Shown one piece after another: positions 1 through 9,307 of a stretch of 64,000 nucleotides of DNA; within the stretch, counting starts at the first letter, position 1; the number at the start of each line of letters is the position of its first letter. Origin of the DNA: Flavobacteriales bacterium. GTDB lineage: Bacteria > Bacteroidota > Bacteroidia > Flavobacteriales_D > Crocinitomicaceae. The position numbers and the translations under genes are program-made. The notes beneath the pieces are model-generated. The model searched no databases. It was not told the origin of the DNA and saw only the letters and a list, made by a program, of their open reading frames with translations. The DNA lies in contig CANFJL010000001.1 in the NCBI GenBank assembly GCA_947447525.1, positions 62,001 to 126,000 of the forward strand, written 5' to 3'.

Positions 1-1
1 A

Positions 2-409
2 GGATGGTGGTATGAGTATTTTACCCACGATAGTTTGTATGTCTCAGACGTGAACAGTTCACTTACCTTGACTGCAGCAGAATATAGAATTTACACAGAT
101 ATTCGCTTGAATCAACCCTTCATTACTTCAGTGGCGTCGCTTGAAGCACTTGAGAATCCTTCGTTTGAAATTAATTTATTCCCAGTGCCAAGCACAGAAT
201 TTTTAAATGTAAGTCTTCAATGTTCTAATATAGAACCTCTAGAAATTAATATTTATGATGCTTTAGGACATTTACTTCTTTCTAAAAAGTCAATTTCCTT
301 TATCGGTACCAATGAAATAAAACTTCCAGTGGATGACCTCGCTAATGGAACATATCTTCTTGTTCTTAAAAAAGGCTCAAGCTACTCCGCTAAACAATTT
401 GTAAAATGA
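2..409 (+). CDS. Secreted protein with T9SS sorting domain, probably an alpha-amylase (5' end outside window)
   Basis: The reading frame is open from the first base, so the true start lies upstream; 135 residues are visible. The first ~35 residues (WWYEYF, then SLTLTAAEYRIYTD) resemble the last beta-sandwich strands of GH13 alpha-amylases, which often read 'wyDYFtG..ltLapGEYrlYT'. After a short linker comes a T9SS type A sorting domain of about 75 residues: NLFPVPSTEFLNV, then IYDALGHLL, then LANGTYLLVL and a basic C-terminal tail. I infer a starch-degrading enzyme exported across the outer membrane and anchored or released by T9SS. The stop overlaps the next ATG by 4 bases (ATGA), so the two are probably co-translated. 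The sorting domain is clear; the amylase assignment rests on few residues. Confidence 0.6.
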   Translation, partial: GWWYEYFTHDSLYVSDVNSSLTLTAAEYRIYTDIRLNQPFITSVASLEALENPSFEINLFPVPSTEFLNVSLQCSNIEPLEINIYDALGHLLLSKKSISFIGTNEIKLPVDDLANGTYLLVLKKGSSYSAKQFVK

Positions 410-1821
410 GATTAATTATCTGCTCCTTCTTCATTGTTTTATTAGGCTCTGTTAATGCACAATTAGTGCATCCAGCCAATACCAGTGCTTTCCTTCAAGA
501 TGAAGTAGCTGAAGTTCGCATAACGATTAACCCTCAAGCTTTAAATTCAATCTTAGTAGATAGTGTGGACGCTAATTATGAGTATCCAGCTACTTTTGTT
601 TATCACAGTTCAGTTTGGAACGATTCGATTACTAATGTAGGGTTCAGACTTAGAGGTAACACTTCAAGACATGCCGCTAAAAAATCTTTTAAAATTGATT
701 TTAATGTGTATCAGCCAGGTTTTAAATGGATGAATTTGAAATGTATGAATTTGAATGGGGAGCATAATGATGTATCTATTATGCGATCTAGAACTTGTAA
801 CGAATTACTTCGTGAAGCAGGCCTTCCCTGTTCAAGGACAAGTTATATTAAACTTTTTATCAATAATGAATATCGGGGACTGTATATAAATGTCGAGCAT
901 ATTGACGATCAATTTTTGGAAGCTCGTTTTCTGAATAATGACACCGGGGATTTGTATAAATGTGCATGGGGTTCTAATTTAACTTATTTAGGTGCAAATG
1001 CTAACAATTATTCCACCTATGAGCTGAAGACCAATACAGCATTAAACGATAAATCGGCTTTAATCAATTTTATTAATGTTTTAAATAATGCATCAAACGC
1101 CGAATTTCCTTGCGCCATTCAAGAACTTTTAGATGTGGATTCATATTTAAACACCTTGGCTCTAGAAATATTGATGGGTCAATGGGATGGATATGCTTTT
1201 AATAAGAATAATTATTACCTATATCGTAGACCTTCTGATGGTAAATTTGTTTTTATAGAATATGATTTAGACAATACCTTTGGAGTGGATTGGTTCAATA
1301 TTAATTGGTCCATGAGAAATGTATATGCTTGGCAAAATTCCACTGAACCCCGCCCTTTATATACACGACTGATGGCTGTTCCCTATTTTAAAGACAGATT
1401 CTCCTTTTACATGGAACAACATCTTGCTAATTTTTTTAATATAAATTACCTTTCTCCATTGTGGGAATCTACTCAATTGCTCATTCAAGATGCTGCACTA
1501 GCTGACGATTATAAAGGCTACGATTATGGCTTCACTGATCAAGATTTCTTGGATGCCATACAATCTCCTTGGGGTTCCCATCTTCCGACATCTCTTTCTA
1601 GTTATGCCATTAACCGATACAATACTGCAAATAATCAATTGGTGTATAATCAACTTATTAATCCGTGTTCAGTGGGAATTTCTGAAATGGAATCTAAATC
1701 ACCGTTTCCTACTGCAGCATTTGATTTGATGGGTCGTGAAATCCCGATTGAAACTAAGAATAGCCCTATTCTTCTTTTATTTTCAGACGGTTCAACTCAA
1801 TTTATTTTTCATCAAGATTAA
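406..1821 (+). CDS. Secreted CotH-family (Fam20-like) protein kinase
   Basis: 471 residues with a Sec signal peptide (cleavage near VNA-QLV, residues 18-19). The body matches CotH kinases, spore-coat and secretome kinases related to Fam20. It has an RGNTSRHAAKKSFKI glycine/lysine segment (~85-100), the GLYINVEHID strand (~165), and a YDLDNTFG metal-binding motif with D287 and D289. The last ~45 residues (AAFDLMGREI ending FIFHQD) look like a shortened, degenerate T9SS sorting domain lacking the usual PNP motif. It overlaps the preceding gene by 4 bases and ends 4 bases before a GH13 enzyme, so it sits inside the starch operon. The substrate is unknown; phosphorylation of a secreted or surface protein is the family expectation. 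Family call secure, role inferred. Confidence 0.8.
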   Translation: MRLIICSFFIVLLGSVNAQLVHPANTSAFLQDEVAEVRITINPQALNSILVDSVDANYEYPATFVYHSSVWNDSITNVGFRLRGNTSRHAAKKSFKIDFNVYQPGFKWMNLKCMNLNGEHNDVSIMRSRTCNELLREAGLPCSRTSYIKLFINNEYRGLYINVEHIDDQFLEARFLNNDTGDLYKCAWGSNLTYLGANANNYSTYELKTNTALNDKSALINFINVLNNASNAEFPCAIQELLDVDSYLNTLALEILMGQWDGYAFNKNNYYLYRRPSDGKFVFIEYDLDNTFGVDWFNINWSMRNVYAWQNSTEPRPLYTRLMAVPYFKDRFSFYMEQHLANFFNINYLSPLWESTQLLIQDAALADDYKGYDYGFTDQDFLDAIQSPWGSHLPTSLSSYAINRYNTANNQLVYNQLINPCSVGISEMESKSPFPTAAFDLMGREIPIETKNSPILLLFSDGSTQFIFHQD

Positions 1822-1825
1822 TTCT

Positions 1826-3700
1826 ATGAAGTGTTTCATTATTTTAATTTTAATTACTTTTTCGCTCTCAAATGCCTATGGGCAGAAAGTTCAATTTAAA
1901 CATGTTGAGCCTGCTAATTGGTGGGTAAATATGGAGCATAGTAAAGTAGAAGTTATGCTACACGGCGACAATATCGCAAAATATGCCGTGAAAGCCTTAG
2001 GACTCGAAATAGTGGGAATCGTAAAAACAGAAAATCCAAATTATCTATTTCTTACCCTGGAAACTAAAAATGAGGTTCCAGGTACTTATCCAATTCAACT
2101 TTTTGATGGAAAAAAACAAGTTGCATCTTACGATTTTGAACTCAAAAAAAGAGCGGTAGATTCAAAAATGAGGCGGAGTTTTACGCCTGCAGATATGATT
2201 TATTTGTTAATGCCAGATCGATTCTCTAATGGTGATCCTAGCAATGATCAGGATGCTAGCATGATTGAAAAAATGGATCGCAAAAATCCAGGAGGAAGAC
2301 ACGGTGGAGATATTCAAGGCATCATAAATCACTTGCCGTATTTAAAGGAATTAGGGGCAACAGCTATTTGGTCAACACCACTTCTTTGTGATAATGACAC
2401 CGTTTTTTCTTATCATACTTACGGTCAAAGTGATATCTATAAAATAGATCCTCGCTATGGAACCAATCAAGATTATCAAAGACTGGTAAAAGAAGCACAT
2501 GCACTACAATTGAAAATAATTATGGATGTTGTTCCAAATCATTGGGGGCAAACACATTGGATGATGAAAGACTTGCCTACTTATGAGTGGATTCATCAAT
2601 TTCCTGGATATGGACAAACCAATTATAGAATGACCACACAAATAGATCCAAATGCTGCAGCAGTTGATCAAAAATATTGTGAGGAAGGTTGGTTTGTGAA
2701 ATCTATGCCAGACATCAATCAAAGCAATCCTTTGGCCTTGAATTATTTAATTCAAAATGCCATTTGGTGGATAGAATTTGCAGGTATTGATGGATTTAGA
2801 GTAGATACTTATTGTTATAATAATAAGGAAGGTATTGCTTCCTGGACTAAAGCAATTACAGATGAATACCCGAATTTTTCTATCACAGGAGAAGTTTGGG
2901 TGCATGATCAAGCACAAATTTCTTATTGGCAAAAGGACAGTCCAATTTCAAAAATTCAAAGTTATAACAGTTATTTGCCGATGGTGATGGACTTTACCCT
3001 GCAAGATGCGCTTACAGTGGCTTTTAACGAAACAGAACAAAAATGGGATAAAGGCTTGTATCGGATTTATGATAATTTGACGATGGATTTTTTATATGCA
3101 GAGCCAAACAACACCTTGATTTTTGCTGAAAATCATGATACGGATAGATTTAATGAGTATTGTCCGAAATTGGAAGATTACAAATTATTAATGACCTTAC
3201 TTGCTACCATGAGGGGTGTTCCTCAATTGTATGCGGGTTCTGAAATTGGAATGAAAGGAAATAAGTCTCTGGGTGATGCTGATATTCGTAAAGATTTTCC
3301 CGGCGGTTGGTCCACTGATTCTCAAAATGCTTTTATAGAAAAAGGAACTAAAAATGTGCTTTCTCAAGAAGGTCGTACCGATGAACAAAAAGCTTATTTT
3401 GAAATCACTAAACTACTGTTCAATTGGAGGAAAAATAAAGCTGTCATTCATACCGGTAAAACTATGCAGTTCATACCAGAACACAATGTCTATGTTTATT
3501 TTAGATATAATGAAGCCGAAAAAGTAATGGTTGTATTAAATAATTCGCGCTCAGAAGAAAAAATCGATTTGTCAAGATTTAGTGAGATAATGGGAACAGT
3601 AGGAGAGGGTAAAGATGTAATAAGCGGTGCAAAAATTAACTTGGGTCAAAAAACACTTGCTGTTCCTGCTAAGACTTCTTTGATTTTAGAACTTAAATAA
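1826..3700 (+). CDS. susA: GH13 neopullulanase/cyclomaltodextrinase, SusA-like
   Basis: 624 residues. I chose ATG 1826 because it gives a clean signal peptide (MKCFIILILITFSLSNAYG) 4 bases after the previous stop; a longer in-frame start would lie inside that gene. Residues ~25-120 are the cyclomaltodextrinase N-terminal sandwich domain (VEPANWWVNM, NPNYLFLTL). The TIM barrel follows, with MPDRFSNGD, DVVPNHWG, GFRVDTY (nucleophile D327), GEVWV (acid/base E356) and AENHDTDRF (D438). Residues ~545-624 form the small C-terminal beta domain. The expected reaction is endo-hydrolysis of alpha-1,4 bonds in pullulan or malto-oligosaccharides, in the periplasm, as for Bacteroides SusA. The downstream GH31, SusC and SusD genes support this. 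The gene symbol is by analogy. Confidence 0.9.
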   Translation: MKCFIILILITFSLSNAYGQKVQFKHVEPANWWVNMEHSKVEVMLHGDNIAKYAVKALGLEIVGIVKTENPNYLFLTLETKNEVPGTYPIQLFDGKKQVASYDFELKKRAVDSKMRRSFTPADMIYLLMPDRFSNGDPSNDQDASMIEKMDRKNPGGRHGGDIQGIINHLPYLKELGATAIWSTPLLCDNDTVFSYHTYGQSDIYKIDPRYGTNQDYQRLVKEAHALQLKIIMDVVPNHWGQTHWMMKDLPTYEWIHQFPGYGQTNYRMTTQIDPNAAAVDQKYCEEGWFVKSMPDINQSNPLALNYLIQNAIWWIEFAGIDGFRVDTYCYNNKEGIASWTKAITDEYPNFSITGEVWVHDQAQISYWQKDSPISKIQSYNSYLPMVMDFTLQDALTVAFNETEQKWDKGLYRIYDNLTMDFLYAEPNNTLIFAENHDTDRFNEYCPKLEDYKLLMTLLATMRGVPQLYAGSEIGMKGNKSLGDADIRKDFPGGWSTDSQNAFIEKGTKNVLSQEGRTDEQKAYFEITKLLFNWRKNKAVIHTGKTMQFIPEHNVYVYFRYNEAEKVMVVLNNSRSEEKIDLSRFSEIMGTVGEGKDVISGAKINLGQKTLAVPAKTSLILELK

Positions 3701-3705
3701 TAACT

Positions 3706-6147
3706 ATGAATAAATGGGTTCAATTTATCTTCGTTTTATTTCTATTGCCCTTAACGGTATTGGCTCAAAATCCAAAAAGAAATTATGTTAAAGGAGAAGA
3801 AATTCCTCATGGATATAAAGTAACAGTTTCTGATGGTGTGTACCTTTTTTATGCTTATTCCCCAAAGATAGTTGAAACCACTTTTATTCCTAATGGTCAA
3901 AAACATCCAGAATATTCTCATGCCGTTGTTGCACCTCTAATGGATCAACCATTTACAGCAGGTGAAGTGTCTACAGGGAGTACTTTACTCATGATAAAAA
4001 ATGGAATTACGATTGCGATTAATCATGCTCCAAATACTCCCTTTCAAATCAGTTATTTTTATAACCATAAGTACATTACATCTGAAAAATGGGGCTATGA
4101 TATAAAAGATGATCTTGAATGTATTGAGTTTAACTTAGAGCCAACTGAATTGCTTTATGGTGGAGGCGCAAGAGCCTTGGGAATGAATCGAAGAGGATAT
4201 CGTTTGCAGTTGTATAACAGAGCGCATTATGGTTATGAAACGCATTCTGAATTGATGAATTATACCATTCCTATGGTGCTTTCTTCTAAATTATATGCGC
4301 TTCATTTTGATAATGCACCGATAGGATATTTGGATTTAGATTCAAAGAAAGACAACACACTCAGTTATCAAACGATTAGCGGAAGAAAAACATATCAAGT
4401 CATAGTGGGTGACGATTGGAAAAATATCGTTTCAGAATATACTTATCTTACGGGTCGTCAGCCTATGCCACCTCGCTGGGCTTTAGGGAATTTTGCAAGT
4501 AGATTTGGATACCACTCCGAAACTGAGGCGAGGTCTGTAGTAGATCAATTTAGAAAAGACTCCATTCCTCTTGATGCCATTATTTTTGATTTGTATTGGT
4601 TTGGTAAAGAAATTCAAGGCACACTTGGTAATCTAGAATTTTATAAGGACTCTTTTCCAAATCCTAAAAAAATGATTGCTGATTTTTCTGCGCAAAAAGT
4701 CAAAACTATTCTAATTACGGAACCTTTTATTCTGACCACTTCTAAGCGATGGGCAGAGGCAGTTGAAAATAAAATACTCTGCACAGATTCATTAAATCAG
4801 CCTTTTACTTATAATTTTTATTTTGGAAATACTGGTCTAATTGATATGTATGATAAAGCAGCAAGATCTTGGTTTTGGTCCAAATATATGGACTTGTCTG
4901 CAATGGGAGTGAAAGGATTTTGGGGGGATTTAGGGGAGCCTGAAGTACATCCTACTAAATTACTTCATGCCAATGGAATTACAGCAGATGAAGTGCACAA
5001 TACCTATGGACACGATTGGGCACGATTAATCTATGAGGGATACAAAATAAATTTACCCAAGGAGAGGCCTTTTATTTTAATGAGATCAGGTTATTCCGGC
5101 ACACAAAGATTTGGGATTATTCCTTGGTCGGGAGATGTGAATCGTACTTGGGGTGGATTGAAGCCGCAAATGGAAATAAGTATGCAAATGGGTTTACAAG
5201 GCCTTGCTTATATGCATTCTGATCTTGGTGGATTCGGTGGCGCAAATGATGATCCAGAATTATATGTTCGATGGTTGCAATATGGCGTGTTCCAACCAAT
5301 TTTCCGTCCACATGCGCAACAAGAAGTGGCAAGTGAAGCGATTTATAAGGATCCAGCAACAAAGGCCTTGGCCAAATCTGCTATTGCCTTGCGTTATAAA
5401 TTACTTCCCTATAATTATACGCTGGCATTTGAAAATCATATAAAAGGAACACCACTCATGCGAACTGTATTCATGGAGGATAGCACTGCACATTGGAGTG
5501 AAAACGCTGCAGATGTTTATATGTGGGGCGATGCTTTCTTGGTTTATCCGATTACAGATCCTGGAGTGAAAACAAAACAAATTCATTTCCCTGAGCACGC
5601 TACTTGGATAGATTTCTCGACTGATCAAGTTGTTTCTAGAAAAAGAATTGATTCCAAGTCCTCAGTGGATAATCAGCAATCTTATCTGCGTGATTATCCA
5701 GTTGTTTTAGATCATATCCCTGTGTTTGTTAAAGCGGGTAGTTTTATACCGATGATTCCAAACCTGCAAAATACAGAGGAGTATAGGGCAAAAGATGTTG
5801 AAGTACATTTTTATTATGATCCTTCGATTGTTGCCTCACACGGTTCATGGTATGATGATGATGGAACAACTGCAGATGCCTTCGAATTACAGCAATATAG
5901 ACTGATAAAATTTCAATACAATGCTAAAAACAAAAAGTCTTTAATTCTAGTTGACAAGGAACAAGGAAAGAACTCTCTAATCGTTGACGATACTTTTAAA
6001 CTAATAATTCATAATGTTTCCCAAGCTCCTCGTGGACTAAAAATCGATGGGAAACCTTCTTTAGGAATTTATAATGAAAAAAATCATACGCTAATCATTA
6101 CAACGCATGTTCCGGTTTCACAATCAAAAATCAGCATCTTGTGGTAA
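3706..6147 (+). CDS. GH31 alpha-glucosidase (secreted)
   Basis: 813 residues with signal peptide MNKWVQFIFVLFLLPLTVLA. It has the GH31 layout: N-terminal beta-sandwich with ELLYGGGARALGMNRRG (~150-165), a (beta/alpha)8 barrel from ~250 (PPRWALGNF, FDLYWFG), nucleophile D408 in WGDLGEPE and acid/base D477 in WSGDVNRTW. A C-terminal DUF5110-like sandwich follows (VEVHFYYDP, WYDDDGTT). GH31 enzymes of this type release glucose from the non-reducing ends of malto- or isomalto-oligosaccharides, here presumably in the periplasm after GH13 trimming. It starts 5 bases after the GH13 stop, so one transcript is likely. In classical Bacteroides sus loci this role is filled by a GH97 enzyme (SusB), so this is a functional replacement. 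Alpha-xylosidase is possible but less likely in this context. Confidence 0.9.
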   Translation: MNKWVQFIFVLFLLPLTVLAQNPKRNYVKGEEIPHGYKVTVSDGVYLFYAYSPKIVETTFIPNGQKHPEYSHAVVAPLMDQPFTAGEVSTGSTLLMIKNGITIAINHAPNTPFQISYFYNHKYITSEKWGYDIKDDLECIEFNLEPTELLYGGGARALGMNRRGYRLQLYNRAHYGYETHSELMNYTIPMVLSSKLYALHFDNAPIGYLDLDSKKDNTLSYQTISGRKTYQVIVGDDWKNIVSEYTYLTGRQPMPPRWALGNFASRFGYHSETEARSVVDQFRKDSIPLDAIIFDLYWFGKEIQGTLGNLEFYKDSFPNPKKMIADFSAQKVKTILITEPFILTTSKRWAEAVENKILCTDSLNQPFTYNFYFGNTGLIDMYDKAARSWFWSKYMDLSAMGVKGFWGDLGEPEVHPTKLLHANGITADEVHNTYGHDWARLIYEGYKINLPKERPFILMRSGYSGTQRFGIIPWSGDVNRTWGGLKPQMEISMQMGLQGLAYMHSDLGGFGGANDDPELYVRWLQYGVFQPIFRPHAQQEVASEAIYKDPATKALAKSAIALRYKLLPYNYTLAFENHIKGTPLMRTVFMEDSTAHWSENAADVYMWGDAFLVYPITDPGVKTKQIHFPEHATWIDFSTDQVVSRKRIDSKSSVDNQQSYLRDYPVVLDHIPVFVKAGSFIPMIPNLQNTEEYRAKDVEVHFYYDPSIVASHGSWYDDDGTTADAFELQQYRLIKFQYNAKNKKSLILVDKEQGKNSLIVDDTFKLIIHNVSQAPRGLKIDGKPSLGIYNEKNHTLIITTHVPVSQSKISILW

Positions 6148-6165
6148 AATTTTTCTATGTGTCAT

Positions 6166-6194
6166 TTTGACATTAAGAAAAATAATTATATTTG
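6166..6194 (+). promoter_or_regulatory. Bacteroidota-type promoter for the susCD pair
   Basis: The -33 element TTTG (6166-6169, within TTTTGACA) is separated by 17 bases from the -7 element TATATTTG (6187-6194). This matches the primary sigma consensus TTTG-N17-21-TAnnTTTG of Bacteroidota. The predicted start is near 6200, giving a ~35-base leader before susC. It lets susCD be transcribed independently of the upstream glycosidase genes. Confidence 0.7.
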
Positions 6195-6233
6195 ACAGTA
6201 ACAAATTCAATTATCAACTAATTATTAAAGTAT

Positions 6234-9200
6234 ATGCATAAAATGAGACTTTTAATAGGAATGTGTTTGAGCCTTTTTCTACTACTATCCTCTTTTTCTT
6301 TTGGACAAGTAGGAAAAATTGTAGGCACAATTATAGATGCTGATGGCAAGGCTATTTATTTAGCAAATGTTGTTTTGGAAGGAAAAGCCAGAGGTGCTTC
6401 AACTGATGAGAATGGTTTTTATGAGATAACTGATGTAGCCGCTGGAAATTACACGCTGATTTTTCGTGCAGCAGGTTATGAAAACTATACAGCTGAAGTT
6501 ACTTTAGTGGCTAATAAAGTTCTTGAAAAGAACATTCAACTTGAAAAGGTTCTTAAGAAATTTGATGATGTTGTAGTAATCGGTTACGGAACCACTAGAA
6601 CAAAAGATTTGACAGGTGCAGCAACTGTTGTTAACGAAAAAAGCTTCCTTCAAGGTTCTATGTCTTCACCTGAGCAATTAATTATGGGTAAAGTTGCCGG
6701 ATTGAAAATCACTTCTAATGATGGTTCCCCAGGGGGAGGAAGTACTTTAAGAATTAGAGGTGGAACTTCAATTAATGCATCAAATGACCCCTTGATTGTT
6801 GTTGATGGTGTTCCTTTAGACAATGGTGGTATTGCTGGAGCGGCTAATCCACTTTCTTTAATTAACCCTAATGATATTGCTTCTTTTGTTGTACTTAAGG
6901 ATGCGTCAGCAACTGCTATATATGGTTCGCGTGCTGCCAATGGTGTTATCTTAATCACTACAAAAAAAGGAGATGGACTTAAAGATAGTAAGCTAAAAGT
7001 TGTTTTTAGTACAAAACAATCGATATCGACCATAGCGAAATATGCAGATGTGCTGTCTGGAGATTCTTTGCGAAACTTAGTAAATCGCCAAGGGACAAAT
7101 GCTCAAAAAGCATTGTTAGGTACTGCAAATACAGATTGGCAAAAGGAGGTTTTTAGAAAAGCTTTTGTTACTGATAACAATATTTCTCTTACAGGAGGAA
7201 TTAAAGGATTGCCTTATCGCTTATCCATTGGAAACCGTGTTGAAAATGGTCTTTTAAAAAGAGATCAATTTAATCGAACTTCTGTTTCTTTAAATATTAC
7301 GCCTTCTTTTTTAAAGAATCATTTGACACTAGAAGCGAATCAAAAAATCGTTCAAACCAATTCTTTCTTTGCAAATAAAGGAGCTCTTGGTGCAGCCTAT
7401 TTTGACCCTACGCAATCAGTTTATTCTGGTAATGCAGCCTTTGGAGGTTATTATGAATGGTTGGATAACAGCAATAAACCTAATACCTTGTCTGCTCGCA
7501 ATCCTCTTGGTTTGATCAATCAGTCTGAAGATATTAGCTTAGTACACCGTTATATTGGAAATGCAAAAGTGTCATATAAATTACCATTTCTTCCAATGCT
7601 GAAGGCAGTTGTAAATGTTGGAACTGATTTATCTGAAGGTACAGGCCATACCATGACTCCAGCATCTTCTGCTTCTGGTTATTATTCTCAAGGACGCTAT
7701 AATGAGTATCGCTCTACAAAAGGAAATAAATTAATTGAAGCTTACGCTAATTTTAACACCGGAGAAAAGTTTAAAAATCAATTGTTAGACTTAACGGCAG
7801 GTTATTCTTATCAAGATTGGCATACTTCAAGTCCGAACAATCCAACTTATAATGAAGCTAAGGATTCCATTATTGGATTAGCAGCGGCAAATCCATTTTA
7901 CACAAAGAATGCTCTTTTGTCTTATTATGCAAGAGGAATCTATTCTCTACAAAATAAATATGTCATCAATGCTTCTGTTCGTCGTGATGGTTCTTCTAGA
8001 TTTAGTCCCGCGACAAGATGGGGTATCTTTCCAGCAGTTTCTGCTGCTTGGATAGTGAGTGAAGAAAAATTCATGAAGAATCTTAGTTTTGTGAACATGC
8101 TCAAAGTAAGAGGTGGATGGGGTGTAACGGGTCAGCAAGATGGAATTGGTGATTACTCCTATATTGGTAATTACTTTGAAGGTGCAAGTAATGCTCAATA
8201 TGCTTTTGGTGGACAATATTATACTGTTTATCGACCAGCTGGATTTGATGCCAATTTACGCTGGGAACAAACGAAAAGTATCAATTTAGGCTTGGACTTT
8301 GGTCTTTGGAAAGATAGAATTTCAGGAAGTATTGATGTTTATAGAAAAACTACAACAGATCTTTTAGCAACGGTTCCAGTTCCAGCGGGAACAAATTTTA
8401 CCAATCAGATTTTAACCAATGTAGGATCTATGCAAAATCAAGGAATTGAATTAAGTATCAATTCTGGTTTAATTGCAAAAAAAGACTTCCGCTTAGACAT
8501 GATGGCCAATGCAACTTATAATAAAAATGAGGTGCTTAAATTGTCTCAGATTGTAGATCCTAAGTCTCCTGGGATTTTAATTGGTGGAATTTCTGGAGGA
8601 ATCGGTAATACAGTTCAAATTCACCAAGTGAATTACCCAACTTTTACTTATTTCGTTTATGAGCAACAATATGCTGCAGATGGAAGTGTGATTGAATCAG
8701 GACAACAAGCTTCTATTGACATGAATAATGATGGCGTAATTACAACAGCAGATAAGTGGAAAGATACCAATGCTTTTGTAGATAGAAATCATGATGGAAT
8801 CATAAATATCGATGATAGATATTATGCAGGTAAAGTTGCTCCAAGTGTTTTTCTTGGTTTGTCCTTGAATTTTACTTACAAAAAATGGTACGGTGGAATG
8901 TCTATGAGAAGTGAATTAGGCGGAATGATTTATAATAATATCCATTCCAATAGTGGAACCTTTCAAGCAATCGATGGAACTAAAGGTTATTTGACGAACA
9001 TCAGTTCCTTGTATTATAATGATGAGGTTCAAAAAACAACTACCAATCAATTGCTATCGGATCATTATTTAGAGAAAGCAAATTTCTATCGCCTAGATTA
9101 TCTAAATGTGGGCTATAACTTTGGAAAGTTAAAAGCTACTCAAAATAAAATTGGATTAAATGCCTCTTTTGTGGTACAAAATGTATTTGTAATTACACGT

Positions 9201-9296
9201 TATTCTGGATTGGATCCTGAAGTTGGTGGAGGTATCGATAATAATATTTATCCTCGCCCAAGAATGTATTCATTGAATTTAACATTTGATTTTTAA
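6234..9296 (+). CDS. susC: SusC/RagA-family TonB-linked outer-membrane transporter
   Basis: 1020 residues. ATG 6234 is used; ATG 6243 (MRLLIG) would serve equally. After the signal peptide (cleavage near SFG-Q) comes a carboxypeptidase-regulatory-like domain (GKIVGTIIDADG, residues ~28-110). Then come the SusC plug signature (VVVIGYGT, LRIRGGTS, LIVVDGVP, LKDASATAIYGSRAANGVI) and a 22-strand barrel ending in aromatic LNLTFDF, the usual assembly signal. It imports oligosaccharides through the outer membrane with energy from TonB, capped by the SusD lipoprotein encoded 12 bases downstream. An insertion at ~829-861 holds two successive acidic calcium-loop-like stretches (DMNNDGVITTAD, DRNHDGIINIDD). 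Starch as substrate is inferred from the GH13 and GH31 neighbours. Confidence 0.93.
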   Translation: MHKMRLLIGMCLSLFLLLSSFSFGQVGKIVGTIIDADGKAIYLANVVLEGKARGASTDENGFYEITDVAAGNYTLIFRAAGYENYTAEVTLVANKVLEKNIQLEKVLKKFDDVVVIGYGTTRTKDLTGAATVVNEKSFLQGSMSSPEQLIMGKVAGLKITSNDGSPGGGSTLRIRGGTSINASNDPLIVVDGVPLDNGGIAGAANPLSLINPNDIASFVVLKDASATAIYGSRAANGVILITTKKGDGLKDSKLKVVFSTKQSISTIAKYADVLSGDSLRNLVNRQGTNAQKALLGTANTDWQKEVFRKAFVTDNNISLTGGIKGLPYRLSIGNRVENGLLKRDQFNRTSVSLNITPSFLKNHLTLEANQKIVQTNSFFANKGALGAAYFDPTQSVYSGNAAFGGYYEWLDNSNKPNTLSARNPLGLINQSEDISLVHRYIGNAKVSYKLPFLPMLKAVVNVGTDLSEGTGHTMTPASSASGYYSQGRYNEYRSTKGNKLIEAYANFNTGEKFKNQLLDLTAGYSYQDWHTSSPNNPTYNEAKDSIIGLAAANPFYTKNALLSYYARGIYSLQNKYVINASVRRDGSSRFSPATRWGIFPAVSAAWIVSEEKFMKNLSFVNMLKVRGGWGVTGQQDGIGDYSYIGNYFEGASNAQYAFGGQYYTVYRPAGFDANLRWEQTKSINLGLDFGLWKDRISGSIDVYRKTTTDLLATVPVPAGTNFTNQILTNVGSMQNQGIELSINSGLIAKKDFRLDMMANATYNKNEVLKLSQIVDPKSPGILIGGISGGIGNTVQIHQVNYPTFTYFVYEQQYAADGSVIESGQQASIDMNNDGVITTADKWKDTNAFVDRNHDGIINIDDRYYAGKVAPSVFLGLSLNFTYKKWYGGMSMRSELGGMIYNNIHSNSGTFQAIDGTKGYLTNISSLYYNDEVQKTTTNQLLSDHYLEKANFYRLDYLNVGYNFGKLKATQNKIGLNASFVVQNVFVITRYSGLDPEVGGGIDNNIYPRPRMYSLNLTFDF

Positions 9297-9307
9297 ATTA
9301 TACAGTC

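Noticed and set aside
6160..6172. TGTCATTTTGACA as a regulator-binding palindrome, matched by TGTCAAAATGTCA at 62211-62223 and TGTCAG...CTGACA at 57753-57777
   Set aside because: The first two coincide with -33 promoter elements (TTTTGACA) at correct spacing, and the third is the stem of a terminator, so no separate operator is needed.
6650..7033. 127-codon open frame on the - strand
   Set aside because: It lies entirely inside susC, with no promoter or start context and no family resemblance; it is a shadow of the coding strand.
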